Assembly: GCF_022347745.1 (NCBI RefSeq)
Contig: NZ_JAKRGC010000028.1
Coordinates: 1 to 35,852 of the forward strand
Direction: 5' to 3'
Source: Streptomyces sp. OfavH-34-F
Lineage (GTDB): Bacteria; Actinomycetota; Actinomycetes; Streptomycetales; Streptomycetaceae
Length of the DNA: 35,852 bases
The position numbers and the translations under genes are program-made. This document shows, in pieces, positions 1 through 6,586 of this stretch. The notes under the pieces were generated by a model that was not told where the DNA came from, made no database searches, and saw nothing but the letters and a program-made list of their open reading frames with translations. Numbering within the stretch: position 1 is the stretch's first letter; every line of letters starts with the position of its first letter.

Positions 1-2024
1 GCCTCGGGGGCGGGGGCCGCACGCCGCGCGCGCCTGCGCCCGGTGGGGGCGGCCGCGCCGGTGTCCCCGGGAGCCGGTTGCAGCTCGCCGGAGCCGTCGG
101 AACCGCCCACCGGGCTCTCCAGGAAGGCGTCGGTGGAGGAACGCCGTGCCCGGCGCCGTCCCCTTCCCGCCTCGGGCGCCTCGGAAACAGCCGGAACGGG
201 GCCCGAGTGATCGGAATCCGCGGCGGGAACAGGCCCGGCCGAAACGGGCGCCTCGGCCACGGCCGCAGGAGCCTCGACCTGGGAAGCGTCCACCGGGGGA
301 GCCTCCACCGGAGGAGGAGCCATCAGCGCGGGCACTTCCGGCGGCGCGACCGTTCCCGCACCCGCGCCGATCGGCACCTCCAGCACGTACGCACTGCCGC
401 TCATGCCCGGCATCTCGTGCGTCTGGAGCACGCCGCCGTGCGCGCGGACGATGCCGCTCACGATCGGCACGTGGACCGGGTCGCCCCCGGCGAACGGCCC
501 GCGCACCTCGATGCGGACGACGTCACCGCGCTGGGCGGCGGCGACGACGATCGTGGAGTCCACATAGCCGCCACCCGGCACGAGCCGGGCCTTGCCGGTC
601 GAATCGACGCCGGCGACGTCCGCGACGAGGTGGGCGACGGCCGTCACCAGGCGCCCGGCGTCGACCTCCGCCTCGATCGGCGGGGCGTGCACCGCGAACT
701 GTGCCCGGCCGGGCCCGATCAGCTCGACCGCGGCGTCGATACCGGCGGTGACGACCCCGTCGAGCAGCACCCGCGACTTGATCAGCTCCTCCGCGCCGCT
801 GTCGAGGCGCTGGTAGCCGAGAACGTTGTCGATGAGCGTCGTCATGCGCGCGTAGCCGGCGGCCAGGTGGTGCAGGATCTGGTTGGCCTCGGGCCACAGC
901 TGGCCGGCGGGGTCGGCGGCCAGCGCCGACAGTTCGCCGCGCAGCTCCTCCAAGGGCCCGCGCAGCGACTCGCCGAGCACCGCGGTGAGCTGGGCGTGCC
1001 GGGCGGTGAGGTCGGTCAGCCGCTCGGTCTGCTTCTCCAGCTCGGAGGCGTAACGCTCGGTGCGATCGGCCAGCTCCGCGGTGTGCGCCTCCTTGAGGGC
1101 GGCGGTCTCGGCGGTGTGCCGTTCGGTGAGTTCGGCGACGGCGGCGGTGTGGTTCGCGGTCAGCTCGGCGATCTCGTCCTTGCGCCGCTGGTCCAGCTCC
1201 TCGTAGGGGCGGCGGTCGGTGAACGTCATCACGGCGCCGACGAGCTGGTCACCGTCGCGGACGGGCGCGGTCGTCAGATCGACCGGCACCTGTTCCCCGC
1301 TCTTGGCCCACAGAACCTGGCCGCGCACCCGATGCTTGCGCCCCGACTTGAGCGTGTCGGCGAGCGGGGACTCCTCGTACGGGAACGGCTCGCCCTCGGC
1401 ACGCGAGTGCAGGATCAGCGGGTGCAGCTCCTTGCCGCCGAGATCGCTCGCCCGGAAGCCGAGGATCTGCGCGGCGGCGGGGTTGACGAGGACGACCCGG
1501 CCGTCCGTGTCCGTACCGACGACGCCCTCGGCCGCGGCCCGCAGGATCATCTCGGTCTGGCGCTGCGAGCGGGCCAGCTCGGCCTCGGTGTCCACGGTGC
1601 CGGACAGGTCGCGCACGACGAGCATCAGCAGCTCGTCACCCGTGTAACCGCCACCGCCGCCGTACGAGCCCTGGACGTCCTTGTAGGCCGCCTGCCCGTC
1701 CTCCAGGCTGGCGCTCGTCACCTCTACGGGGTACTCGTGGCCGTCGGTGCGCCGCGCGATCATGCGCGTGGGCTTGGTACGGCCGCGCTCGTCCGCAGCC
1801 TCGGGCCTGCGCATCGACCCCGGGATCAGCTTGGAGTCGAACTCCGGCAGCAGATCGAGCAGCCCGCGACCGACGAGCGCGGTGCCCGGCGTCTCGAACA
1901 TTTCGAGGGCGATGGTGTTGGCGTTGACGACCGTACCGTTGCAGTTGACGAGCAGGAGCCCGTCCGGAAGGGCATCGAGTATGGCTGCGAGGCGAGCAGC
2001 GCCTCGGGATGGCCTGCTGCTCAC
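1..2024 (-). CDS. PAS-domain sensor-kinase-like protein, C-terminus beyond window
   Basis: Minus-strand reading frame open from a GTG at 2024 to the window edge (674 codons seen). The GTG is preceded by a GGGAGG-type ribosome site about 8 nt upstream. Residues about 11-130 form a first PAS domain and about 158-265 a second. Residues about 275-346 are a charged coiled coil rich in Thr-Ala-Glu-Leu repeats. A HisKA/HATPase-like region follows (about 340-530), then an Ala/Pro/Glu-rich tail with Arg-rich patches. By eye, the phosphoacceptor box (usually HELRTPL) reads ESLRGPL, so the His is replaced, and the ATP-binding N and G boxes are not recognisable. The family senses signals through PAS domains and phosphorylates a response regulator, but this copy may signal without kinase activity. 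The next gene upstream is on the same strand. A receiver or other output domain could lie beyond the edge. Confidence 0.8.
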   Translation of the reverse strand, partial: MSSRPSRGAARLAAILDALPDGLLLVNCNGTVVNANTIALEMFETPGTALVGRGLLDLLPEFDSKLIPGSMRRPEAADERGRTKPTRMIARRTDGHEYPVEVTSASLEDGQAAYKDVQGSYGGGGGYTGDELLMLVVRDLSGTVDTEAELARSQRQTEMILRAAAEGVVGTDTDGRVVLVNPAAAQILGFRASDLGGKELHPLILHSRAEGEPFPYEESPLADTLKSGRKHRVRGQVLWAKSGEQVPVDLTTAPVRDGDQLVGAVMTFTDRRPYEELDQRRKDEIAELTANHTAAVAELTERHTAETAALKEAHTAELADRTERYASELEKQTERLTDLTARHAQLTAVLGESLRGPLEELRGELSALAADPAGQLWPEANQILHHLAAGYARMTTLIDNVLGYQRLDSGAEELIKSRVLLDGVVTAGIDAAVELIGPGRAQFAVHAPPIEAEVDAGRLVTAVAHLVADVAGVDSTGKARLVPGGGYVDSTIVVAAAQRGDVVRIEVRGPFAGGDPVHVPIVSGIVRAHGGVLQTHEMPGMSGSAYVLEVPIGAGAGTVAPPEVPALMAPPPVEAPPVDASQVEAPAAVAEAPVSAGPVPAADSDHSGPVPAVSEAPEAGRGRRRARRSSTDAFLESPVGGSDGSGELQPAPGDTGAAAPTGRRRARRAAPAPE

Positions 2025-2195
2025 GACGACGGTTCCTCCCTATTACTGCACCTTGCCGACAGCGGCCCCATCTTGCCCCTCGGCCCTCAGGCTGTCACTG
2101 GAGGAGTCTAAAGGCAGGGGCGGGGCGCGGGACTGCGGATGAGGGGGAGCTCTCACCAAGGTGTGGTGCGGATCTTGTACGGCTCCGACCCTCGT

Positions 2196-2227
2196 CGAAC
2201 CCCGTGCGGATCCGCCGCCGGGGTTCG
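2196..2227 (-). terminator. hairpin downstream of the SSI-like gene
   Basis: CGAACCCC at 2196-2203 pairs with GGGGTTCG at 2220-2227. The loop itself contains the 10-bp palindrome GCGGATCCGC. It lies 8 nt past the stop of the SSI-like gene and before the sensor gene, so it probably ends the SSI transcript. There is no U-tract, as is common in Streptomyces. Confidence 0.5.
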
Positions 2228-2235
2228 GGGACGGG

Positions 2236-2691
2236 TCACCTCACGTTCGGCAGGACCGGGCGGGCGCCGTTCCACCGGGCGATCTCGCAGCCGTTGGTCC
2301 GCGCGAACCTGGCGTCGACCCGCTGCCCGTGCCAGGTGCCGGTGACGCGGGCGGTGGCTTCCCCGCCGTACTGCTGCGTACACATCGCACTGCGGGGAAC
2401 GGGGGCGAACGGGTCCAGCCCTCGCGCCCTCAGCTGCTCCAGCCGGTCGCAGGCCTGTGCCGCGGCCGGGTGGCTCCCGCCGGCCGGCCCGCACTCCAGC
2501 TCGTACGTCCCGTCCGCCTCCGGGTTGCCCGAGCCCGCCACGACCACAGTGAGCCGGGTGTCGTCGGCGGGGCCCTGGAGCAACGGCAGCGACAGGGGCA
2601 GCGGCAGAGGCCCGGCCGCGGAGGCGGCGGGCGCGGCGGCGGACAGCGCGGCGAGGGACGCGACAGCGGTGAGGGCGAGACGGCGCATCAT
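2236..2691 (-). CDS. secreted subtilisin-inhibitor (SSI) family protein
   Basis: 151 aa, starting ATG-ATG behind AGGAG. Residues 1-25 are a Sec signal peptide: Arg-Arg near the start, an Ala/Leu core and an ASA cleavage site. The mature part has the SSI signature: YELEC, GGSHP and four cysteines at 67, 81, 104 and 135, the spacing expected for the family's two disulfides. SSI proteins are secreted, usually dimeric inhibitors of subtilisin-type serine proteases that control developmental or extracellular proteolysis. The reactive-site loop normally reads M-C-P-(Met/Lys)-(Val). Here it reads MCTQQY, which puts Gln at the inferred P1 position and Thr at P2. Inhibition of the usual trypsin/subtilisin-type targets is therefore doubtful. 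The family call is firm; activity is inferred. Confidence 0.9.
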   Translation of the reverse strand: MMRRLALTAVASLAALSAAAPAASAAGPLPLPLSLPLLQGPADDTRLTVVVAGSGNPEADGTYELECGPAGGSHPAAAQACDRLEQLRARGLDPFAPVPRSAMCTQQYGGEATARVTGTWHGQRVDARFARTNGCEIARWNGARPVLPNVR

Positions 2692-2783
2692 TTGCGGACT
2701 CCTGTGGCGGCTGAACCTGCTGGGGCGGCGCCCCCGCCCTGACTAACGCGCCACCCGCCCCGGCGTTGCGCACGACAACCGCT

Positions 2784-2810
2784 TTGCCCTCGCGGCCGAC
2801 TCCCTAGTAC
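2784..2810 (+). promoter_or_regulatory. candidate promoter of tRNA-Ser
   Basis: TTGCCC at 2784-2789 and TAGTAC at 2805-2810 are separated by 15 nt and lie 80 nt upstream of the tRNA 5' end. They resemble a housekeeping sigma site. Spacing is slightly short, so this is tentative. Confidence 0.3.
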
Positions 2811-2890
2811 CGTAGGCCGCGATTGGTGGCACAGCGTGTAGCTGTGTCATCATCTGCACGCACCACTCGCGCTCGCGCGGGATGTGCGCT

Positions 2891-2982
2891 GGAGGCGTCG
2901 CCTAGTCCGGTCTATGGCGCCGCACTGCTAATGCGGTTTCGGGGTAACCCCCTGATCGAGGGTTCAAATCCCTCCGCCTCCG
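2891..2982 (+). tRNA. tRNA-Ser (GCT)
   Basis: 92 nt without encoded CCA. Acceptor stem GGAGGCG pairs with CGCCTCC. The anticodon stem CCGCA/TGCGG encloses a loop with anticodon GCT at 2927-2929. A long variable arm and the TPsiC sequence GGTTCAAATCC are present, typical of tRNA-Ser reading AGC/AGU. Confidence 0.97.
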
Positions 2983-2989
2983 CACCACA

Positions 2990-3022
2990 CCGAAGCCCCG
3001 TGCCCCTGGCACGGGGCTTCGG
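2990..3022 (+). terminator. terminator after tRNA-Ser
   Basis: Perfect 15-bp stem, 2990-3004 with 3008-3022, with a 3-nt loop, starting 8 nt after the tRNA. It is the obvious transcription end for tRNA-Ser. Confidence 0.85.
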
Positions 3023-3078
3023 TCGTTCCCCGGCCCGGTACGGCGTTTACCCACGTCAGGCGGGGTCCGGCTAATGGA

Positions 3079-3106
3079 TTTCGCGTCCCGGCGCAGGTCA
3101 TGTAAT
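3079..3106 (+). promoter_or_regulatory. candidate promoter of tRNA-Arg
   Basis: TTTCGC (3079-3084), a 16-nt spacer, then TGTAAT (3101-3106), about 47 nt before the tRNA 5' end. Reasonable for a stable-RNA promoter but assigned by eye only. Confidence 0.35.
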
Positions 3107-3152
3107 GTTGTTCTCGCAACGCCGACGGGGCAGAAAAGCCCAAGAAGCACAA

Positions 3153-3225
3153 GCACTCGTAGCTTAACGGATAGAGCATCTGACTACGGATCAGAAGGTT
3201 GCAGGTTCGAATCCTGCCGAGTGCA
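3153..3225 (+). tRNA. tRNA-Arg (ACG), integration site of the element
   Basis: 73 nt without CCA. Acceptor GCACTCG pairs with CGAGTGC. The anticodon stem TCTGA/TCAGA encloses anticodon ACG (3186-3188), expected to be modified to ICG and to read CGU/CGC/CGA. The TPsiC arm is GGTTCGAATCC. The 3' half from 3186 is also present at the far end of the element (11726-11765), so this is the reconstituted tRNA at attL: 5' part chromosomal, 3' part supplied by the element. Confidence 0.97.
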
Positions 3226-3230
3226 CAGCA
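3186..3230 (+). repeat. attL, 45-bp direct repeat
   Basis: Identical over 45 nt to 11726-11770. It spans the anticodon loop through the 3' end of tRNA-Arg plus 5 nt beyond. One base upstream differs (CTACGG here, CCACGG at attR), fixing the left limit of identity. Confidence 0.95.
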
Positions 3231-3270
3231 CGCGAGAGGCCCCCAGGAGAAATCCCGGGGGCCTCTCGCG
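3231..3270. terminator. element-borne terminator after tRNA-Arg
   Basis: Perfect 14-bp stem, 3231-3244 with 3257-3270, with a 12-nt loop. It starts directly after the attL core, so it came with the element and replaces the original tRNA terminator now at 11771-11800. It can also end the convergent integrase transcript. Confidence 0.8.
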
Positions 3271-3303
3271 TTGCCCGTACAGCAGCGAAGTACAGCAACC
3301 GCG

Positions 3304-3945
3304 TCAGCCGGTACCGCCCATCGCGTCGGACAGCTTGCCGATCGTCGGCGCGCACCTCCTCGTCAGCCGCGTCCGCATAGACGTCCATCGTCATGGCGAT
3401 CGGCGAGTGCCGCAGGATCCGCTGGGCGATCTTCGGGTGCACCTTGAGCGCGACCAGGAGCGAGCTGCATGTGTGCCGAGTGTTCCGGAGCGGGATGACC
3501 CGGAGGCCGGCGCGACGGGCCCGGAGGGCGAACATGCGGGTGAGGTTCCCCGGCTCGATCGGAGTGCCGTACTTCGTCGTGAAGACGAGACCGTGCGTGT
3601 CCTGCCAGAGGTCGCCCGCCGCCTTCCGGTCGCCGATCTGCTGAGCGCGTCGCATCGGAGAGCCTCGAGACAGAGGGAGGGCAGCGGGAGGAAGTCGTCG
3701 GAGTCCTCGGTCTTGATCCCGCGGCGGAGCAGTTGACGGGCCCGCTTGATCTGGTGGTCCACGTACAGCTCGCCGGTCTCGAAGTCGATCGACTCCCATG
3801 TGAGCCCCACGACCTCACCCCGGTGGAGCCCGAGGTACAGCCCGAGCATCCAGGACGCGAAGAGGTGTTCGTCCCGGTCAGCCGCGTTTGCGAGGAACTG
3901 ACCCGTCTCGGCGACGGACCACGCTTGATGCATGAAGCGGGTCTC
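3304..3945 (-). pseudogene. int: tyrosine integrase, N-truncated and frameshifted
   Basis: Only the catalytic part of an AICE tyrosine recombinase remains, starting about 3945. The first part (to about 3650) carries a helix region and the motif LHRGEVVGL with the first catalytic Arg. The frame then shifts near 3650. The next frame carries the segment with HGLVFTT, then NTRHTCSSLL with the second catalytic Arg, then ILRHSPIA and the DVY nucleophile Tyr. A further shift near 3355 is needed to reach the expected C-terminus IGKLSDAMGGTG and a stop at 3304-3306. The N-terminal SAM-like core-binding domain is absent and the upstream sequence belongs to another gene. The residue three before the catalytic Arg is Arg rather than the common His. 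This integrase once acted at tRNA-Arg and should now be inactive. Confidence 0.88.
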
Positions 3946-3959
3946 CTTCGAGGTAAGCG

Positions 3960-4145
3960 GGGCTTGTAGCGGTGGGTGCGGGCAGCGAGCTGGGCGGCCG
4001 AGGAGCTGGAGTACTCGATGGACCAGCCGCAGCCGTTGGACGTGCCCACGGCGGCACACTTGGTGCGGCCATGGCGGTTGCGGCGGGTGCCGATCCGCAC
4101 TGTGCCGATCCGCATCACGGAGTGGAAGTGGTCGCGAGAGGCCAT
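3960..4145 (-). pseudogene. mobile-element transfer protein, 3' end lost by deletion
   Basis: Starts ATG at 4145, 3 nt after the stop of the preceding small ORF, so it is probably translationally coupled. About 60 residues are recognisable as the small protein annotated in Streptomyces AICEs as mobile element transfer protein: an N-terminal RIGTVRIGT strand pattern, paired cysteines around CAAVGTSNGCG, and the C-terminal AAQLAARTHRY. Instead of stopping after about 62 residues, the frame runs into the truncated integrase near 3960, out of its frame. This implies a deletion that removed the end of this gene, the usual rep and xis region, and the integrase N-terminus. Assigned from family memory rather than a search. 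Confidence 0.65.
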
Positions 4146-4148
4146 TGC

Positions 4149-4304
4149 TCAGAACTCCCCGGTGAAGTCGTCGGCGTGGTCGATGGGCCACTGACGGATC
4201 TCGGCCGACTCGAACTCGTCGGCCGTGGCCATGGCCTCCACCAGGCGGTTGTGCCGGATCAGGTCGGCGGCGCGCTCCAGGGCGTGCCTGGTCGAGTCGC
4301 ACAT
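4149..4304 (-). CDS. 51-aa AICE-type small protein, unknown function
   Basis: ATG at 4304, stop TGA at 4149-4151, 51 residues. It is mostly helical and acidic toward the C-terminus, with a segment HALERAADLIR and an ending DDFTGEF. It lies 14 nt after the stop of the DUF2637 remnant and 3 nt before the transfer-protein start, the tight spacing of an AICE spd-type operon. No domain is recognised. It could be a remnant rather than a working gene, since both neighbours are broken. Confidence 0.5.
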   Translation of the reverse strand: MCDSTRHALERAADLIRHNRLVEAMATADEFESAEIRQWPIDHADDFTGEF

Positions 4305-4318
4305 GGTCGATCTCGTTC

Positions 4319-5276
4319 TCAGGTGACTTGGGCGGCGATGGCGTTGGCCATCTACAGCGGGACGCCGAGGCGGGCGCGCGGGTGTCGATCGGGTAGCCGG
4401 TGCTGGCGCGGTAGTCGTCCGCGACCTTCCAGGCGTGAGCGACGAGGGCGGGCGGTACGACCATGGGCGCGAGTGCGGGGTCCGATGCGGGACGACCTCG
4501 GCCTTCGTGTACGGGAGTCCGGCGACGACCGGTTCGGCCAGCGCCGGGTCCTCCTGGATCAGGTCGCCGACGAACCGGGCCTCGGGTGCCGAAGCGCTCG
4601 CCGAGATGGGCGGCGAGCCCGCCGGACGCGGCCACGGCCTCGGCGTCGTAGCCGGCGCCGCCGAGCAGCGGAAGGTCGGTAGTGCGGCTGCGGGCCCAGC
4701 TGCCGAGGACGGTTCGGAACCGGCTCCAGTTCCGGGGGGAGGGAGGGCCGGGGCAGCGGTGGGCTCCGGCTCCGGTTCGGCCACGTCATCCCGCTCGATG
4801 ACCGCTTCCACAGCCGGGGGCTGCTCGGTGTCTGTGTAGGGTTCCGCAGGCTCGGGGGTCTCCGGATGCCTGGGGGAGTGGACGAGGAGCGTGCCGCCGA
4901 GGAACGCGAGGGCGGGCCAGCCCGCGACGAAGATGCGCAGCCAGGCGGGTACGTGGCCGAGGTCGAGAAAGCCGGCGGTGGCGACGTATGCACCGAGCGA
5001 TGCGGCCAGGGCGACCATGAACCACGTCCAGGCCGAGGGGGTAGGCACACCGGCGGCCCGTGAGGTCCGCAGCCGGTACCAGGCAGCGACGAGCAGGAGG
5101 TCCACGGACACGGGGTAGAACCAGGCCTTCCAACCGGACTGTCCGGCAGCCGCAGCCAGGTCGTGGAGGTGAGCGAAGGACAGGGCATCGGCGATCACGG
5201 TCTGTACGAGGATGCCTCCGGTCGACGGATGGGACGCATTGGGGGTTTCGGGCATGGGTGGGTGAAGACCTGGCAT
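4319..5276 (-). pseudogene. DUF2637 / Spd-like membrane protein, interrupted
   Basis: The N-terminal part is intact and typical of DUF2637 proteins of Streptomyces plasmids and AICEs, thought to help spread of the element between mycelial compartments. It has about four hydrophobic segments within residues 20-140 (including FYPVSVDLLLVAAWY, WFMVALAASLGAYVATAGF and WPALAFLGGTLLV), followed by a Pro/Glu-rich linker. The start could be 5276 or the internal ATG at 5255. The linker is then interrupted by an unrelated stretch at about 4703-4492. The normal C-terminal helical domain resumes with VAHAWKVADDYRASTG, needs a frameshift near 4363, and meets an in-frame TAG before its last residues MANAIAAQVT and stop at 4319-4321. 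It is therefore a pseudogene, just downstream of the TraB stub. Confidence 0.75.
4492..4703 (-). pseudogene. fragment resembling the C-terminal domain of GlpD
   Basis: Inside the DUF2637 remnant, the minus strand reads a segment containing DLPLLGGAGYDAEAV, SGGLAAHLGERFGT and, after removing one extra C near 4590, EARFVGDLIQEDPALAEPVV then GLPYTKAEVV. This pattern (PLLG motif, GLAAHL-RYGT helix, DPALxEPVVxGLPYxKAEVV) matches the C-terminal helical domain of FAD-dependent glycerol-3-phosphate dehydrogenase as I remember the actinobacterial GlpD family. The rest of GlpD, including the FAD domain, is absent. It looks like a captured piece of a host gene. The limits are approximate and the match needs a database search. 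Confidence 0.55.
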
Positions 5277-5283
5277 GAAGCGG

Positions 5284-5830
5284 TCACGTCGCCGTGGAGC
5301 GAGGGGATTCAGGCGATCGCGGTAACGGTGACGGTCGAGGGCACCACGGATTTACCCGAGGGCGGCTGAACCGGGCCGGAAAGCATCCGATGGGGATCTC
5401 GGCGTGCGGTGAGCGTGAGAGCTCGCGATGTTCACGGCACGACGGAGCGTGAGGGTGGGGAGTATGGATGCGAATCCATCCACCGGAGGAGTCGCCAGCA
5501 ACCGCGGTGTCGGGCCGATCGGTGCGGATATGGACTGTGGCAAGAACGGCGTCCGGGGCGATGTCGCCGAAGGCCATGTTGGCGGAGGTCTCGTCGTTGA
5601 TGTGGTGAGCGGTCCGACCGGTGAGCTGGGCACGGAGCATCGTGATGCGCTTACCGAGCTCGTAGCCGAAGCGCTGCCCGCAGATATCGAGGTAGATGCC
5701 GGGGGCACGGCCGAGCTGGGAGAGCCGGACGAGAGAGGTGATGGTCCGGTCCCGCCGCTTCTCCTTCGTAGCGAAGAGGGCAAGTTCGGCGACCTCATCG
5801 ACCACGAGCACGATCGCTCGCAGGTGATCA
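5284..5830 (-). pseudogene. traB: TraB/FtsK-type DNA translocase, C-terminal stub
   Basis: The first recognisable element is the Walker B strand LVVDEVAEL (about 5810). Then come the segments SLVRLSQLGRAPGIYLDICG, QRFGYELG, LRAQLTGRTAHHIND and AVAGDSSGGW, all typical of the last third of the FtsK/SpoIIIE-family transfer translocase of Streptomyces AICEs, which moves double-stranded DNA between hyphae. The Walker A loop and everything before it are missing. Upstream sequence to 5925 shows no translocase similarity. After GGWIRIHTP the frame degrades into Arg/Pro-rich sequence while a neighbouring frame resembles the true C-terminus, so there is at least one frameshift near 5440. It ends 8 nt before the DUF2637 start. 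Confidence 0.82.
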
Positions 5831-5925
5831 GGCAGGTCAGGTCCACAGCCTGTCCGACGCGCCGGGAAGCCTATGGGGCCATGGTCACTCGCCCCAAAGC
5901 ACCTCCACCGACCTTTTGACCACAG

Positions 5926-6555
5926 CTAGCTCGCCGCGCTGTCCGTGAATACCTCCTGCAAGCGGTACCGCTCACCGTCAGCGATGTAACCAGGCACCAC
6001 AACGAAGCTCACATCAGATGTCGGGTCGCAGGTCGACCATGCTTGCTGCCTTGTTTCATCAATTGGTAGCCCAGTACTGAACTCGTAATCCCAGACAAAT
6101 TCGATCCCGTGAATTCTCGCCGATTCGAGAATCTTTTTTATCTGAAGCGCCGCCTGTCCTGCGGCCTGCCAGACCTCATCACCCTTTCGAGCCCGCAATA
6201 GCCTGCGGGCTCGATTAAGTTCCGGCCCTGATGGTGCTAGATAAGCAGAACACAGCTTACTCATGATTTGAGCAATGCGCTTCTTGGTGAGCTGGCTTCC
6301 GTTTTGTTGCTGAGCTGACATGTACGACAGAGAAAGCAACTTCTGTCCAACGAACGTCCCGATCTCCTCAGCAAGAGCGCGATGAACCTCATCCTCTGCC
6401 CCAGTCAGATCCTCCCTTGAGTATGCCAACTGGGAGAGGACATCGTGAAGCTTTTCGCTCAAATCGCTCATGTGAGAGTCGAGATCAGTCAATCGATGCA
6501 GGATCATTTCCAAAAGCGCAGCATTGCTCGCACTAGATAATTCGTTGTCGCGCAT
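5926..6555 (-). CDS. 209-aa protein of unknown function, third gene of Hsp70 cargo operon
   Basis: ATG at 6555 behind a good GAGGAGA site. 209 aa with no signal peptide or membrane segment. Residues about 10-50 are predicted amphipathic helix or coiled coil (LLEMILHRLTDLDSHMSDL). The middle part is basic and helical (LTKKRIAQIMSKL, RRLLRARKGDEVW). The C-terminal 60 residues look alpha/beta with VSFVVVPGYIADGERYRL. I do not recognise the family. It follows the Hsp70-like gene by 31 nt on the same strand and shares its low GC and codon choice, so the two probably work together, for example as client, partner or effector of the ATPase. That role is inference from gene order only. Confidence 0.85.
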   Translation of the reverse strand: MRDNELSSASNAALLEMILHRLTDLDSHMSDLSEKLHDVLSQLAYSREDLTGAEDEVHRALAEEIGTFVGQKLLSLSYMSAQQQNGSQLTKKRIAQIMSKLCSAYLAPSGPELNRARRLLRARKGDEVWQAAGQAALQIKKILESARIHGIEFVWDYEFSTGLPIDETRQQAWSTCDPTSDVSFVVVPGYIADGERYRLQEVFTDSAAS

Positions 6556-6586
6556 GGGCTTTCTCCTCGAAAGATTCGAGTAAGGA

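Noticed and set aside
78..2111. 677-codon plus-strand open frame opposite the sensor gene
   Set aside because: Low-complexity His/Arg/Gly-rich translation without motifs; the minus strand encodes recognisable PAS domains.
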